A stretch of DNA of 64,000 nucleotides from Microthrixaceae bacterium (GCA_020637195.1 JACJWK010000010.1:1-64000); one strand, 5' to 3'; positions 17,480 through 27,750 are shown, counted from the stretch's first letter. The notes: generated from the sequence alone by a model not told the origin. Numbers and translations: made by a program.

Positions 17480-17956
17480 TCAGCCGGCAGGGGTGGCGCT
17501 GAGGCTGCGGTCCCCCAGGGGGGCGTCGAGCGACACGGCCAGCTCCTGGGCCTCGGCGATCTCGATGCACGCACGGTCGACGGCGTCGGGGCGCGTGCCG
17601 GTCTCGAGGGTGACCACGACCGCGTCGTCGCTCTCCTCCACGGTGGCGTGCGCCCCGTAGCAGTCCTGCACGCCCCCGTAGAAGCGCACCAGCACGGTCG
17701 CGTCGTCGTCGGGGTCGACCAGCAACTCGCTCGGCTCGGCGATGACGGCGCCGACCAGGTCCTGCGTCGGCTCGATGCGGGTCCAGGTCACGTCGCCCGT
17801 CGCCGTGCCCGGGATCGACTGGACGGTGGGGGCCGACGTGGTGGCGTCGTCGCCGCTCCCGGTGCTGGCGACGTCGTCGTCGGCGCTCCCGCAGGCGCCG
17901 AGGAGCAGCGCCAGCGCCAGGCCGGCGGCGAGGACGGGGGTTCGCAGCGCTCGCAT
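17480..17956 (-). CDS. Putative lipoprotein
   Basis: 158 residues. Signal peptide with lipobox LLGAC, giving a lipid-anchored protein after cleavage before Cys22, followed by a Ser/Thr/Asp-rich linker. The mature domain (about 60-158) has a cysteine pair (QDCYGAH and RACIEIA) and no recognisable family. It probably sits on the outer face of the membrane. The stop lies 42 bases upstream of the alpha/beta hydrolase start. Confidence 0.75.
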   Translation of the reverse strand: MRALRTPVLAAGLALALLLGACGSADDDVASTGSGDDATTSAPTVQSIPGTATGDVTWTRIEPTQDLVGAVIAEPSELLVDPDDDATVLVRFYGGVQDCYGAHATVEESDDAVVVTLETGTRPDAVDRACIEIAEAQELAVSLDAPLGDRSLSATPAG

Positions 17957-18050
17957 GGGATCACCTCACGGGTCGGGCGCGCCGGATGCGCGTGGACGGC
18001 GACTTGGACGTCGCGGGCGGGCCCCCTGGTTCCCGAGGGCCCGGTTCGGC

Positions 18051-18476
18051 TCACCGGGGCGGGGGCACCTGACCGGGGTGCGCCGCCCGCCACCGGTCGA
18101 GACGGATGCGGTAGTCGAGCCACTCGGCCAGGCTGTGCAGGGCGAGGGCGACGACGCCGTAGATGACGATGGCGAACAGCACCGCGAAGTCGAGGATCGA
18201 CCCGTTGCCCGCCTGCTTGGTGGGGAAGATGCCGCGGAAGGGCTCCATCACCCGGTCGGCGCTGCGGTACACCCACTCCGAGAACGACGCCGTCGGGTCG
18301 GCGTTGAACAGCAACAGGAGGAACTCGAGGACGAGCAGGATCACCGCGACCAGCACGAAGGCGTACACCAACCAGGTGAGCACCTTGGCCACCCGCAGGC
18401 CGGTGATGGTGGTCGAGTCGGGCGGCGGCGCGGCACCCTCGGCGGGGGCCGGCGAGCCGGACGGCATGGGTTCCAT
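18051..18476 (-). CDS. YggT-family membrane protein
   Basis: 141 residues from the ATG at 18476. Two hydrophobic helices (KVLTWLVYAFVLVAVILL and ILDFAVLFAIVIYGVVAL) flank a loop with the YggT-like run MEPFRGIFP. YggT proteins are small membrane proteins, often near cell-division genes in Gram-positives; here it is alone. The role is poorly defined. Confidence 0.75.
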   Translation of the reverse strand: MEPMPSGSPAPAEGAAPPPDSTTITGLRVAKVLTWLVYAFVLVAVILLVLEFLLLLFNADPTASFSEWVYRSADRVMEPFRGIFPTKQAGNGSILDFAVLFAIVIYGVVALALHSLAEWLDYRIRLDRWRAAHPGQVPPPR

Positions 18477-18483
18477 GGCCGCG

Positions 18484-18489
18484 ACGTTA
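18484..18489 (-). promoter_or_regulatory. Candidate -10 element (TAACGT), leaderless start
   Basis: TAACGT on the minus strand ends 7 bases before the YggT ATG at 18476. Confidence 0.4.
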
Positions 18490-18563
18490 CCGGTGGACGC
18501 CCGCGGAGAGCAGGGATGTCCGCGGGCCGACACGACCCGACCACGGCGTGCCATCATCGGGCC

Positions 18564-20438
18564 ATGTGGCTCGGGCCACGCGATCGGTCACGGCGGGCGG
18601 CCACCCCGACGGTGGCCGTCCTGTTGGCCCTCGCTGCGTCGGTGGTCGTTCCCGGCCTCGTCCCGGTCGCCGCGTCGTCTCCCCCCGACGAGCCGTTCGG
18701 CATCGGGGAGGACGCCGAGCCCCGCCCGACCGACGGCGATCCCTTCGACGCCAGCGAGGCGGACGGCACGGCATCGGTGACGGTGGTGCTCGCCGCGCGC
18801 CCCCGGGCGCCGCAGGACTTCACCTTCACCGGGTGCGGGCCCCACGGCTGCGGCACCTTCGCGCTCGACGACGACGAGGACGCCGAGCGGGCCGACCGGA
18901 TCACCGCGGCGGGGCTCGAGGCGGGCGACTACACGATCACGATGGATGCGGTGCCGGGCTGGGAGCTCGACACCCTCGTGTGCGACACCGGGGAGCGCAC
19001 CGACCTCGCCGCCAGGACCGCCACGGTCACGCTCGACGCCGGCGAGGACGCCGTCTGCACCTTCACCGCGACCAGTGCGGCGGTCACCGTGGTGCTCGAG
19101 GTGACCCGGCCGCCCGCCTCCCAGGACTTCCCGTTCACCGGGTGCGGGCCCCACGGCTGCGGCACCTTCGCGCTCGACGACGACGGCGACGCCGCGCGTG
19201 CCGACACCGTCACGGCCGCAGGGCTCGACCCGGGTGCGTACACAGTGACCGCGGACGCGGTCCCCGGCTGGCTGCTCACCCGTCTCTCGTGCGACACCGG
19301 CGAGGTCACCGCGCTGGCCGAGGGACGGGCGACCATCGAGCTCGCCGCCGGAGAGCACACGACCTGCACCTTCACCGTCGACACCCTCCCGACGTTCACC
19401 GTCGAGACGGTGGTGAGCGGCCAGTCGATCCCGTGGGACGTGGCCTGGACCCCCGACGGATCGATGCTGTGGACCGAGCGGGCCGGCTCGCTGAACGCGC
19501 TGGTCCCCGGCGGCGTCCCCGTCGAGGTCGACCTGTCGGGCAACGCCGACTTCGCCGCGTCGGGCGAGATCGGCCTGATGGGCCTGGCGGTGGACCCGGC
19601 CTTCACCCAGAACCGGCGGATCTACACGTGCCAGGGCAGCAGCGCGGCGGGCACCTCGACCATCAAGGTGGTCGCGTGGAGCATCGCCGTCGGTTTCGCG
19701 TCGGCCACCAGGGTCGTCGACCCCCTGGTGGGCGGCATCCCGATGGGCTCGATCCACGGGGGGTGCCGGCTCGAGTTCGCCCCCGACGGCACCCTGTTGG
19801 TGACGACCGGCGACGCCGCGATCGGAACCGCCCCGCAGAGCCTGGGGTCGCTCGCCGGAAAGGTGCTGCGCGTCGACCCCGCCACGGGCGCGGGCGCACC
19901 GGACAACGTGTTCGCGGCCGACGGCGACCCGGCGACCGACGCCCGCATCTACACCCGAGGTCACCGCAACGTCCAGGGCCTGGCGATCCGGCCCGGGCTC
20001 GGGCAGTTCTGGAGCGTGGAGCACGGCCCGAACCGCGACGACGAGGTGAACCTGCTCGAGAACGGCGGCAACTACGGGTGGGACCCGGTACCCGGCTACG
20101 ACCAGAGCGTCCCCATGACCGATCTGAGCCTTCCCGGGGCGGTCGGCGCCCGATGGAGCTCGGGTGCGCCCACCCTCGCCACCAGCGGTGCGACGTTCCT
20201 GTGGGGACCGCAGTGGGAGGGGTACCGCGGCATGCTCGCGGTGGCCACCCTCAAGGACAGCTCGCTCCGGCTGATGGGCTTCGCCGCCGACGGCGAGTTC
20301 GTCCTGATGCACACGCCGCCGGCGCTCGACGGGACCTTCGGTCGGCTCCGCACGCCGGCCCTCGGCCCCGACGGCTCCCTCTACGTCACGACGTCGAACG
20401 GCTTCGGCGACCGGATCCTCCGCGTGACGCCGACATGA
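18564..20438 (+). CDS. Secreted PQQ-type sugar dehydrogenase with two N-terminal beta-sandwich repeats
   Basis: 624 residues from the ATG at 18564. Signal peptide at 1-33 (PTVAVLLALAASVVVPG). Two ~95-residue repeats follow, each with the block FTGCGPHGCGTFALDDD and a later CDTGE and CTFT, resembling prealbumin/SdrD-B-like modules stabilised by disulfides. The rest is the glucose/sorbosone dehydrogenase propeller, with GHRNVQGLA, EHGPNRDDEVNLL and a final GRLRTPALGPDG. The propeller is clearly paralogous to that at 1-1545, but the N-terminal modules differ. Predicted extracellular oxidation of sugars with PQQ and calcium. Confidence 0.85.
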   Translation: MWLGPRDRSRRAATPTVAVLLALAASVVVPGLVPVAASSPPDEPFGIGEDAEPRPTDGDPFDASEADGTASVTVVLAARPRAPQDFTFTGCGPHGCGTFALDDDEDAERADRITAAGLEAGDYTITMDAVPGWELDTLVCDTGERTDLAARTATVTLDAGEDAVCTFTATSAAVTVVLEVTRPPASQDFPFTGCGPHGCGTFALDDDGDAARADTVTAAGLDPGAYTVTADAVPGWLLTRLSCDTGEVTALAEGRATIELAAGEHTTCTFTVDTLPTFTVETVVSGQSIPWDVAWTPDGSMLWTERAGSLNALVPGGVPVEVDLSGNADFAASGEIGLMGLAVDPAFTQNRRIYTCQGSSAAGTSTIKVVAWSIAVGFASATRVVDPLVGGIPMGSIHGGCRLEFAPDGTLLVTTGDAAIGTAPQSLGSLAGKVLRVDPATGAGAPDNVFAADGDPATDARIYTRGHRNVQGLAIRPGLGQFWSVEHGPNRDDEVNLLENGGNYGWDPVPGYDQSVPMTDLSLPGAVGARWSSGAPTLATSGATFLWGPQWEGYRGMLAVATLKDSSLRLMGFAADGEFVLMHTPPALDGTFGRLRTPALGPDGSLYVTTSNGFGDRILRVTPT

Positions 20439-20487
20439 CGGCGGCCGGCGAGGTGACCCGGTCGACCGCCGCTCGGGCCGTCGGGCC

Positions 20488-20874
20488 ATGGGCCTTGACG
20501 CCGACGACGTCTCCGACGTCGCCGGGGATCAGCGGGACGTGCTCCGGCCGGCCGTCCGCTCCTCCGCCGGTGACGTGCCCGCGGTCGACGTCATGGCCGG
20601 CGTGGACGGCAACGGCGCCATCGGCCTGCACCTCCACGACGACGCGGCGACACCCGGCGAGACGACCCTGGCGCGCCTCCCCTACTTCAGCGGCCAACCC
20701 TTCCAGGACGGGGTGGACGTCTTCCTGCCGGCCGATCCCGACGCGTCCGGCACGGTGACGGTGACCAACCTCCCCCGCGGCGACGAGTCCCGGCCCCAGA
20801 CCGTGAACGTGGCGAACTGGCCGTCGCGCGGCCATGCGGTCACCGTGATGTTCGCCGACCACCCCGTGGACTGA
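20488..20874 (+). CDS. Hypothetical protein
   Basis: 128 residues from the ATG at 20488. I do not recognise it. It is acidic, has no signal peptide or membrane segment, and its C-terminal half reads like a small beta domain (TVTVTNLPRGDE, then HAVTVMFADHP). Third positions are strongly GC-biased, which supports coding, and it fits the gap between the dehydrogenase and the tRNAs. No clear ribosome site, so the start is uncertain. Confidence 0.5.
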   Translation: MGLDADDVSDVAGDQRDVLRPAVRSSAGDVPAVDVMAGVDGNGAIGLHLHDDAATPGETTLARLPYFSGQPFQDGVDVFLPADPDASGTVTVTNLPRGDESRPQTVNVANWPSRGHAVTVMFADHPVD

Positions 20875-20890
20875 TCCGGCGCCTCCCGAG

Positions 20891-20963
20891 TGGGCCCGGC
20901 AGGGATCGAACCTGCAACCGAGCGATTATGAGTCGCCTGCTCTGACCATTGAGCTACGGGCCC
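20891..20963 (-). tRNA. tRNA-Ile2 (CAU anticodon, lysidine type)
   Basis: Cloverleaf on the minus strand with acceptor GGGCCCG/CGGGCCC, anticodon stem GGCGA/TCGCT around CTCATAA (anticodon CAT), and T arm GCAGG-TTCGATC-CCTGC. The stretch AGAGCAGGCGACTCATAATC is what I recall of bacterial tRNA-Ile2 rather than elongator or initiator tRNA-Met. It would need TilS to modify C34 and then read AUA. CCA is not encoded. Confidence 0.85.
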
Positions 20964-21018
20964 CGTGGTGACAGTCTCGCGGACGTCGACACCACAGGCG
21001 CGGGACCGCGCCGGTCGG

Positions 21019-21091
21019 CTCCGGGGGTGGGGCTCGAACCCACGACAAACCGGTTAACAGCCGGTTGCTCTGCCAACTGAGCTACCCCGGA
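21019..21091 (-). tRNA. tRNA-Asn(GUU)
   Basis: Cloverleaf on the minus strand: acceptor TCCGGGG/CCCCGGA, anticodon stem ACCGG/CCGGT with loop CTGTTAA (anticodon GTT), T arm GTGGG-TTCGAGC-CCCAC, discriminator G. CCA not encoded. Its first 10 bases overlap the end of the gene at 21082-21732. tRNA-Ile2 lies 55 bases downstream on the same strand. Confidence 0.95.
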
Positions 21092-21732
21092 AGGGCTTCC
21101 GACGATAGCAGCGCGCCCACCAGTCCCATGACTTCTCGGTGTGTCCGGCTGCAGCCGTAGGACACGGACGGGCACCCGAGCGGATGCTTGGTGCGCCGGA
21201 TCGAGGCGTCCGCCACGGCCCGGTACGGCTGATGGAACTGCAACTCGGGAATCCCCGTCAGATCCGACCAGAACGACGTCGCCGCCTCGAGGTCCAGGCC
21301 CACGTGGAGGTACAGCCGGGCGCGCAGGCGGGTCTCGTCGATCTCGAAGAACCGACGCAACCACACGCAGAAGAGCTCGATCATGCGGGGATCGCTGTTG
21401 GCGAACTTGACGACCCCGTCGGTCTTCGACCCCTCGCCGGCGTAGAGCGCCGTCCCGGCCACGAGGAGCTCCTGATCGGTCATGCGGCCGATGCGCCGAC
21501 GCCCCTCCTCGTGCAGCTCCGCGATCTCGGCCTCCTTGCGGGCGACCCACGGGTGGGGTCGGCGGTGCGGGCCGGGCTGGCGAGGTCGAGGGACGAACTC
21601 GACGTCGCGCACCCAGACCGACACCGACGCCTTGGCCACGCCGAGCTCGTCGGCGATCTCCTGGAGCGTCCACGCCTGCGCGCGGAGCACTCGGGCCCGC
21701 TCCTGCTCGACGACCTTGCCCCGGTATCCCAT
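21082..21732 (-). CDS. Helix-turn-helix protein with LAGLIDADG-like C-terminal region
   Basis: 216 residues from the ATG at 21732. Residues ~1-40 form a resolvase-like helix-turn-helix (WTLQEIADELGVAKASVSVWVRDV). A basic linker follows, then a domain with GTALYAGEGSKTDG, FANSDPRMIELF and a Leu-rich helix, which resembles one LAGLIDADG homing-endonuclease/WhiA-type unit. The C-terminus reads into the tRNA-Asn gene; the stop codon TAG is tRNA bases 8-10. Likely a DNA-binding protein. It could be a domesticated homing endonuclease; that is inference. Confidence 0.65.
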   Translation of the reverse strand: MGYRGKVVEQERARVLRAQAWTLQEIADELGVAKASVSVWVRDVEFVPRPRQPGPHRRPHPWVARKEAEIAELHEEGRRRIGRMTDQELLVAGTALYAGEGSKTDGVVKFANSDPRMIELFCVWLRRFFEIDETRLRARLYLHVGLDLEAATSFWSDLTGIPELQFHQPYRAVADASIRRTKHPLGCPSVSYGCSRTHREVMGLVGALLSSEALPG

Positions 21733-21786
21733 GGGACGATGGTGCGCCGAGGGTACGACAGCGGCGGGCGGGGTAGAACGAGGTCC

Positions 21787-22014
21787 ATGAAATTCCGCAC
21801 CGGGCTCCTCATCGGCGGCGTCGTCGGCTACTACTTCGGCGCCAAGGCGGGTCACGAGCGCTACGAGCAGCTCAACGACCTGCTCCACCGCGTCACCGAC
21901 TCCCCCAGCGTCCAGTCCGCCACCACACGGGTCAGGACGACGCTGCGGCGCGACGACGCCAACGGTTCGGTGGACGACACCATCGACCTGCTCCAGCCCG
22001 AGTGGAGCGCCTGA
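21787..22014 (+). CDS. Small YtxH-like membrane-anchored protein
   Basis: 75 residues from the ATG at 21787. One glycine-rich hydrophobic segment at the N-terminus (TGLLIGGVVGYYFGAKAGHERYE), as in YtxH-type envelope or stress proteins, then a polar helix and a short acidic tail. Its stop is 1 base from that of the convergent rpoD. No function is known. Confidence 0.65.
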   Translation: MKFRTGLLIGGVVGYYFGAKAGHERYEQLNDLLHRVTDSPSVQSATTRVRTTLRRDDANGSVDDTIDLLQPEWSA

Positions 22015-22015
22015 G

Positions 22016-23230
<1,215 letters not shown>

Positions 23231-23318
23231 CCGCGGCGTTCCGGGCCGAGGCGGGGACACGCGCACCGGCCGGTCACCGCCGGCCGATCACCTTCCCCGA
23301 GCCGCTGTGCCGCGTACG

Positions 23319-25091
23319 TCATCGGATCTCCTCGGCCACGGTGGCCTCTTCCGCCAGCCAGGCTAACAACTGCGCACGCGCCTCCTGGTCGGGGTCGTCG
23401 GGGTCGACCTGCTCGATGGCGAGCTTGAGCCAGGCGATCCGCCGGGAGCGGTCGGCGTCGAAGTCGCGGCGGTTCTCGGCGTCGAGTCGCCGCAGGGCAC
23501 GGCGGGCGGCGGCGGCGGTGAGCAGGCTGGCCACGTTGTCCGCGTCACCCGCAGGCTCCTCCACGACGAGGCGCTGCAACAGCTCGGCGGCCCGGGGGTC
23601 GCAGCGTTCCAGCACCTCGTGCATGGTGCCCCCCGGCGCCAGGGCCCGGAACACCGCCGCGTGCAGCTCGTCGGCGAACAGGACCTCGTCGAGCAGCGGC
23701 CCGATGGCCTCCGGGTCGTGCACCGCGAGGCGCAGGGCCTCGACCTCGGCCCGGTCGCGCCCGTCGGCGGACGACGGGGCCCGGAGCGGCGCGGCCACGG
23801 GCGCGGCCTCGCCCCGCACGACGCCCGACAGGCGCTGGCGCAGCTGGTCGGGGTCGAGGCGGCACCGGTCGGCGACCTCCATCACGTACTGGTCGCGCAC
23901 GAGCTCGCCCGGGTGCTCGGCGATGACCGCGAGCGCGGCCTCCGCGGTGCGCGCCCGACCCTCGGGGGTGTCCACGGACCCGGCCGCCAGGGCGCGGCGC
24001 ACCCGGAAGCCGAGGAAGGGGGTGGCCCCCTCGACGGCGGCCGCGAGTGCCGCCGGATCGGTGCGCGAGAGGTCCGCGGGGTCCACGCCGGAGGGCAGAT
24101 CGGCCACGGCCACGTCGATCTCGTAGGCCTTCTCCCACTCGTAGAACCGCTCGGCCGCGGCCTGCCCCGCGGCGTCGGCGTCGAACGCCAGCACCACCCG
24201 GTGGGCGTAGCGCTTGAGGGTGCGGAAGTGCTCCTCGGTGAGGGCGGTGCCGCACGTCGCCACCGCGCGCGGCAGGCCCGCGTCGGCGAAGCCGATCACG
24301 TCGGTGTAGCCCTCGCACACGATGGCCTCATCGGCCTCGACGATGCCCGCCTTCATCCAGTTCAGCCCGTAGAGCACCTTGCTCTTCGCGTACAGCGGCG
24401 ACTCGGACGAGTTCTTGTACTTCGGCCCGTCGTGGCCGGGCAGGATGCGGCCGCCGAAGGCCACCGGCTCGTCCTGGACGTCGAAGATGGGGAACAGCAC
24501 CCGCCCCCGGAAGGCGTCCTGCTGGCGACCGCGGCGGTTGACGAAGCCCAGGCCGGTGTCGCGCAGCACGTCGTCGGGCACCCGCAGATGACGGGCCAAC
24601 GCGTCCCAGTCGTCGGGCGCCCACCCCAGCCGGTACCGCCGCACCTTGTCGCCGTCGAAGCCACGGCTGCGCAGGTAGCCCCGGGCCTCGCGGGCGTCGG
24701 GCGAGGACAGCAGGCGGTCGTGGTACCAGTCGACCGCCCGCCCCATGGCCTCCAGCAGCCGCTTGCGGCGCTTGCGTCCCTCGTTCTCGCCGGTGTCGGT
24801 GTAGCGGACGGTGATGCCCGCCTTGTTGGCGAGCCACTCGACCGCACCGGGGAAGTCGAGGTGCTCGATCTCGCGCACGAACGTGATGGCGTCGCCCTTC
24901 GCCTGGCAGCCGAAGCAGTAGTACAGGCCCTGCTCGGCGTTGACCGAGAACGAGGGGCTCTTCTCGGCGTGGAACGGGCACAGCCCGACCCACCGCTGGC
25001 CGACCCGCTTCAGCTGGAGGTGCTGGGAGACGACGGCGACGAGGTCGGTGGACTCGCGGACCCGGACGATGTCCTCGTCGACGATGCCCAC
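23319..25091 (-). CDS. dnaG: DNA primase
   Basis: 590 residues from a GTG at 25091, 17 bases after the ppdK stop. The CHC2 zinc motif is C38-H41-C59-C62. A TOPRIM core follows with the catalytic Glu in IVCEGYTDV and the acidic DxD-type loop in VLAFDADAAG. The C-terminal DnaB-binding region is recognisable but divergent. The enzyme makes RNA primers at the replication fork. The open frame continues upstream of the GTG, but that stretch lies over ppdK and is not real. Confidence 0.96.
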   Translation of the reverse strand: MGIVDEDIVRVRESTDLVAVVSQHLQLKRVGQRWVGLCPFHAEKSPSFSVNAEQGLYYCFGCQAKGDAITFVREIEHLDFPGAVEWLANKAGITVRYTDTGENEGRKRRKRLLEAMGRAVDWYHDRLLSSPDAREARGYLRSRGFDGDKVRRYRLGWAPDDWDALARHLRVPDDVLRDTGLGFVNRRGRQQDAFRGRVLFPIFDVQDEPVAFGGRILPGHDGPKYKNSSESPLYAKSKVLYGLNWMKAGIVEADEAIVCEGYTDVIGFADAGLPRAVATCGTALTEEHFRTLKRYAHRVVLAFDADAAGQAAAERFYEWEKAYEIDVAVADLPSGVDPADLSRTDPAALAAAVEGATPFLGFRVRRALAAGSVDTPEGRARTAEAALAVIAEHPGELVRDQYVMEVADRCRLDPDQLRQRLSGVVRGEAAPVAAPLRAPSSADGRDRAEVEALRLAVHDPEAIGPLLDEVLFADELHAAVFRALAPGGTMHEVLERCDPRAAELLQRLVVEEPAGDADNVASLLTAAAARRALRRLDAENRRDFDADRSRRIAWLKLAIEQVDPDDPDQEARAQLLAWLAEEATVAEEIR

Positions 25092-25108
25092 CGCCCGCGT
25101 CCCGCCGG

Positions 25109-27748
25109 CTAGTCGCCGGCGCGGGCCGCGAGCACCGAGCGGGCGGCCTCGAGCCGGGCGATGGGCACACGGAACGGCGAGCAGGACACGTAGTCGAGCC
25201 CGAGCCGGTGGAACAGGGCGATCGAGGCCGGGTCGCCGCCGTGCTCGCCACAGACCCCCATCTTGAGGTCGGGCTTGACCGACCGGGCCCGCTCGACGGC
25301 GAGGCCCACCAGGCCGCCGACCCCGTCGCGGTCGATGCTGTCGAACGGGTCGCCGGCCAGCAGGCCCCGCTCGAGGTACCGCTCCATCAGGCGTCCCTCG
25401 ACGTCGTCGCGGCTGAAGCCGAACGTCATCTGGGTGAGGTCGTTGGTGCCGAAGGAGAAGAAGTCGGCCTGGTTGGCGATCTCGTCGGCGCACAGGGCGG
25501 CGCGCGGGGTCTCGATCATCGTGCCGATGCGCACGTCACCCTCGGCCACCCCCTCCCCGGCGGCTCCGGCGAGCTCCTCTTCCACCCAGCTGCGGGCCAG
25601 GGCCAGCTCGGCCTCGGCCACCACCAGCGGGATCATGATCTCGACGATGGGTCGACCGCCGGCGGCGCGCCGGCGGGCCGCGGCCTCGAGCAGCGCCCGC
25701 ACCTGCATGCGGTAGAGACCGTCCTTGAGCACCCCGAGGCGGACGCCGCGCGTGCCGAGCATGGGGTTGGCCTCCTCCCAGCTGCGAGCCGCGGCGAGCA
25801 GCTCGGCCTCCTCGTCGGAGAGCCCGACCCGTGCGTCTTTGACCGCCAGCTCCTCCACGTCGGGCAGGAACTCGTGCAGCGGCGGGTCGAGCAGGCGGAC
25901 CGTGACCGGCAGGCCGTCCATGGCCGCGAGGATCCCCTCGAAGTCCTCCCGCTGGACGCGCCGGAGCTCCTCGAGGGCCTCGTCCTCGTCGTCGGGGGTG
26001 GCGGCCAGGATCATGCGGCGCACGACCGGAAGGCGGTCACCGAGGAACATGTGCTCGGTCCGGCACAACCCGATGCCCTCGGCGCCGTTGTCCCTGGCCC
26101 GTGCCGCGTCCTCGGCGTTGTCGGCGTTGGCCCGCACGCCCAGCCCGTCGCCCCGGGCCTCGTCGGCCCAGGCCAGCACGGTGTCGAACTCGTCGGGGGT
26201 CTCCCCCCGGGTCAGGTGCATCGCGCCGAGCACCACCTCGCCGGTGGTGCCGTCGATGGACACGACGTCGCCCTTGCGCACGACCGTGTCGCCCACCCGG
26301 AAGTGGTCCTCGCCCACCACGATCTGCTCGGCACCGCACACGGCGGGCTTGCCCCACCCCCGGGCCACCACCGCGGCGTGGCTCACCAGCCCGCCCCGGG
26401 ACGTGAGCACGCCTTGGGCGACCTCCATGCCGTGCACGTCCTCGGGCGACGTCTCCTGCCGCACGAGGATCACGTCCTCGCCGTCGTGCGCCGCCTCGAC
26501 CGCCTCGTCGGCGTCGAAGTAGACCTTGCCCACCGCGGCGCCGGGCGAGGCCGCCAGGCCCTTGGTGAGCACGGTGTGGTCGACCTGCTCGAACTGGGGG
26601 TGCAGCACCTGGTCGAGGTGGTCGGCCGAGACCCGCTGGATCGCCTCGGCGTGGGTGAGCTCGATCGCGGGGTCGTCCACCATGGACACGGCCAGGCGGA
26701 GCGCGGCCCGCCCCGTGCGCTTGCCCACCCGGGTCTGGAGCATCCAGAGCTTGCCCTGCTCCACCGTGAACTCGGTGTCGCACATGTCCCGGTAGTGGCG
26801 CTCGAGCGCCTCGAAGATGCGCTGGAGCTCGTCGTACAGGTCGGGCCAGCGCTCGCCCATCTCGTGCAGCGGCTGGGTGGCGCGGATGCCGGCGACGACG
26901 TCCTCGCCCTGCGCGTTGACGAGGAAGTCGCCGAAGCTGCCCTGGTCACCGGTGGCCGGGTCCCGGGTGAAGCCGACGCCGGTGCCCGACTCGTCGTCGC
27001 GGTTGCCGAAGACCATCGCCTGGACGTTGACGGCGGTGCCGAGGTCGTCGGGGAGGTGCTCGCGCCGGCGGTACGTGACCGCCCGGGGCGACTGCCACGA
27101 CCGGAAGACGGCGTCGATCGCCCCGCGCAGCTGCGCCGCCGGCTCCTGCGGGAAGGCCTCGCCGGTGTGGTCCTCGACCACCGCCTTGAAGCGATCGATG
27201 ACGAGCGACAGCACCTCGGGGGGCACCTCGTGGTCGGTGGCGGCGCCGGCCAGGTCCCGGGCACCCTCGAACCGCCGGTCGAACTCCTCGCCGGGGACAC
27301 CCAGGACGATCTTGCCGTACATCTGGATGAACCGGCGGTAGGAGTCGAGCGCGAAGCGCTCGTCGTCGGTGGCCCGGGCGAGCGCCTCGACGGAGTCGTC
27401 GTTGAGGCCGAGGTTGAGGATCGTGTCCATCATCCCCGGCATCGAGAACTTGGCCCCCGACCGGACGCTGACGAGCAACGGGTCGTCGCCGGCGCCCAGC
27501 GTGCGCCCCATCGTGCGCTCGAGACGGTCGACGTGCTCGTCGACCTGGAGGGCCAGGCCGTCGGGCCACCCGCCGGCCAGCGCCGCGCGGCACGCTTCGG
27601 TGGTGATCGTGAACCCGGGCGGCACCGGCAGGCCGAGCACGGAGGTCATCTCGGCGAGGTTGGCGCCCTTGCCCCCCAGCAGGTCCTTGCGGGCCATGGG
27701 CGGCTCGGGGTGGTCGTGGTCGAACGCGTAAACGAGGGGCTCTGGCAT
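25109..27748 (-). CDS. ppdK: Pyruvate, phosphate dikinase
   Basis: 879 residues from the ATG at 27748, the normal length. N-terminal ATP-grasp domain (DLLGGKGANLAEM), swivelling domain with the phosphohistidine in GGLVSHAAVVARG, and a C-terminal PEP/pyruvate barrel with catalytic Cys in GVCGEHGGDP. It interconverts pyruvate + ATP + Pi with PEP + AMP + PPi, in gluconeogenesis or PPi-driven glycolysis. The regulatory Thr usually found two residues before the His is Val here. It starts 2 bases after the methyltransferase stop, suggesting an operon from glyS through ppdK. Confidence 0.96.
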   Translation of the reverse strand: MPEPLVYAFDHDHPEPPMARKDLLGGKGANLAEMTSVLGLPVPPGFTITTEACRAALAGGWPDGLALQVDEHVDRLERTMGRTLGAGDDPLLVSVRSGAKFSMPGMMDTILNLGLNDDSVEALARATDDERFALDSYRRFIQMYGKIVLGVPGEEFDRRFEGARDLAGAATDHEVPPEVLSLVIDRFKAVVEDHTGEAFPQEPAAQLRGAIDAVFRSWQSPRAVTYRRREHLPDDLGTAVNVQAMVFGNRDDESGTGVGFTRDPATGDQGSFGDFLVNAQGEDVVAGIRATQPLHEMGERWPDLYDELQRIFEALERHYRDMCDTEFTVEQGKLWMLQTRVGKRTGRAALRLAVSMVDDPAIELTHAEAIQRVSADHLDQVLHPQFEQVDHTVLTKGLAASPGAAVGKVYFDADEAVEAAHDGEDVILVRQETSPEDVHGMEVAQGVLTSRGGLVSHAAVVARGWGKPAVCGAEQIVVGEDHFRVGDTVVRKGDVVSIDGTTGEVVLGAMHLTRGETPDEFDTVLAWADEARGDGLGVRANADNAEDAARARDNGAEGIGLCRTEHMFLGDRLPVVRRMILAATPDDEDEALEELRRVQREDFEGILAAMDGLPVTVRLLDPPLHEFLPDVEELAVKDARVGLSDEEAELLAAARSWEEANPMLGTRGVRLGVLKDGLYRMQVRALLEAAARRRAAGGRPIVEIMIPLVVAEAELALARSWVEEELAGAAGEGVAEGDVRIGTMIETPRAALCADEIANQADFFSFGTNDLTQMTFGFSRDDVEGRLMERYLERGLLAGDPFDSIDRDGVGGLVGLAVERARSVKPDLKMGVCGEHGGDPASIALFHRLGLDYVSCSPFRVPIARLEAARSVLAARAGD

Positions 27749-27750
27749 CG

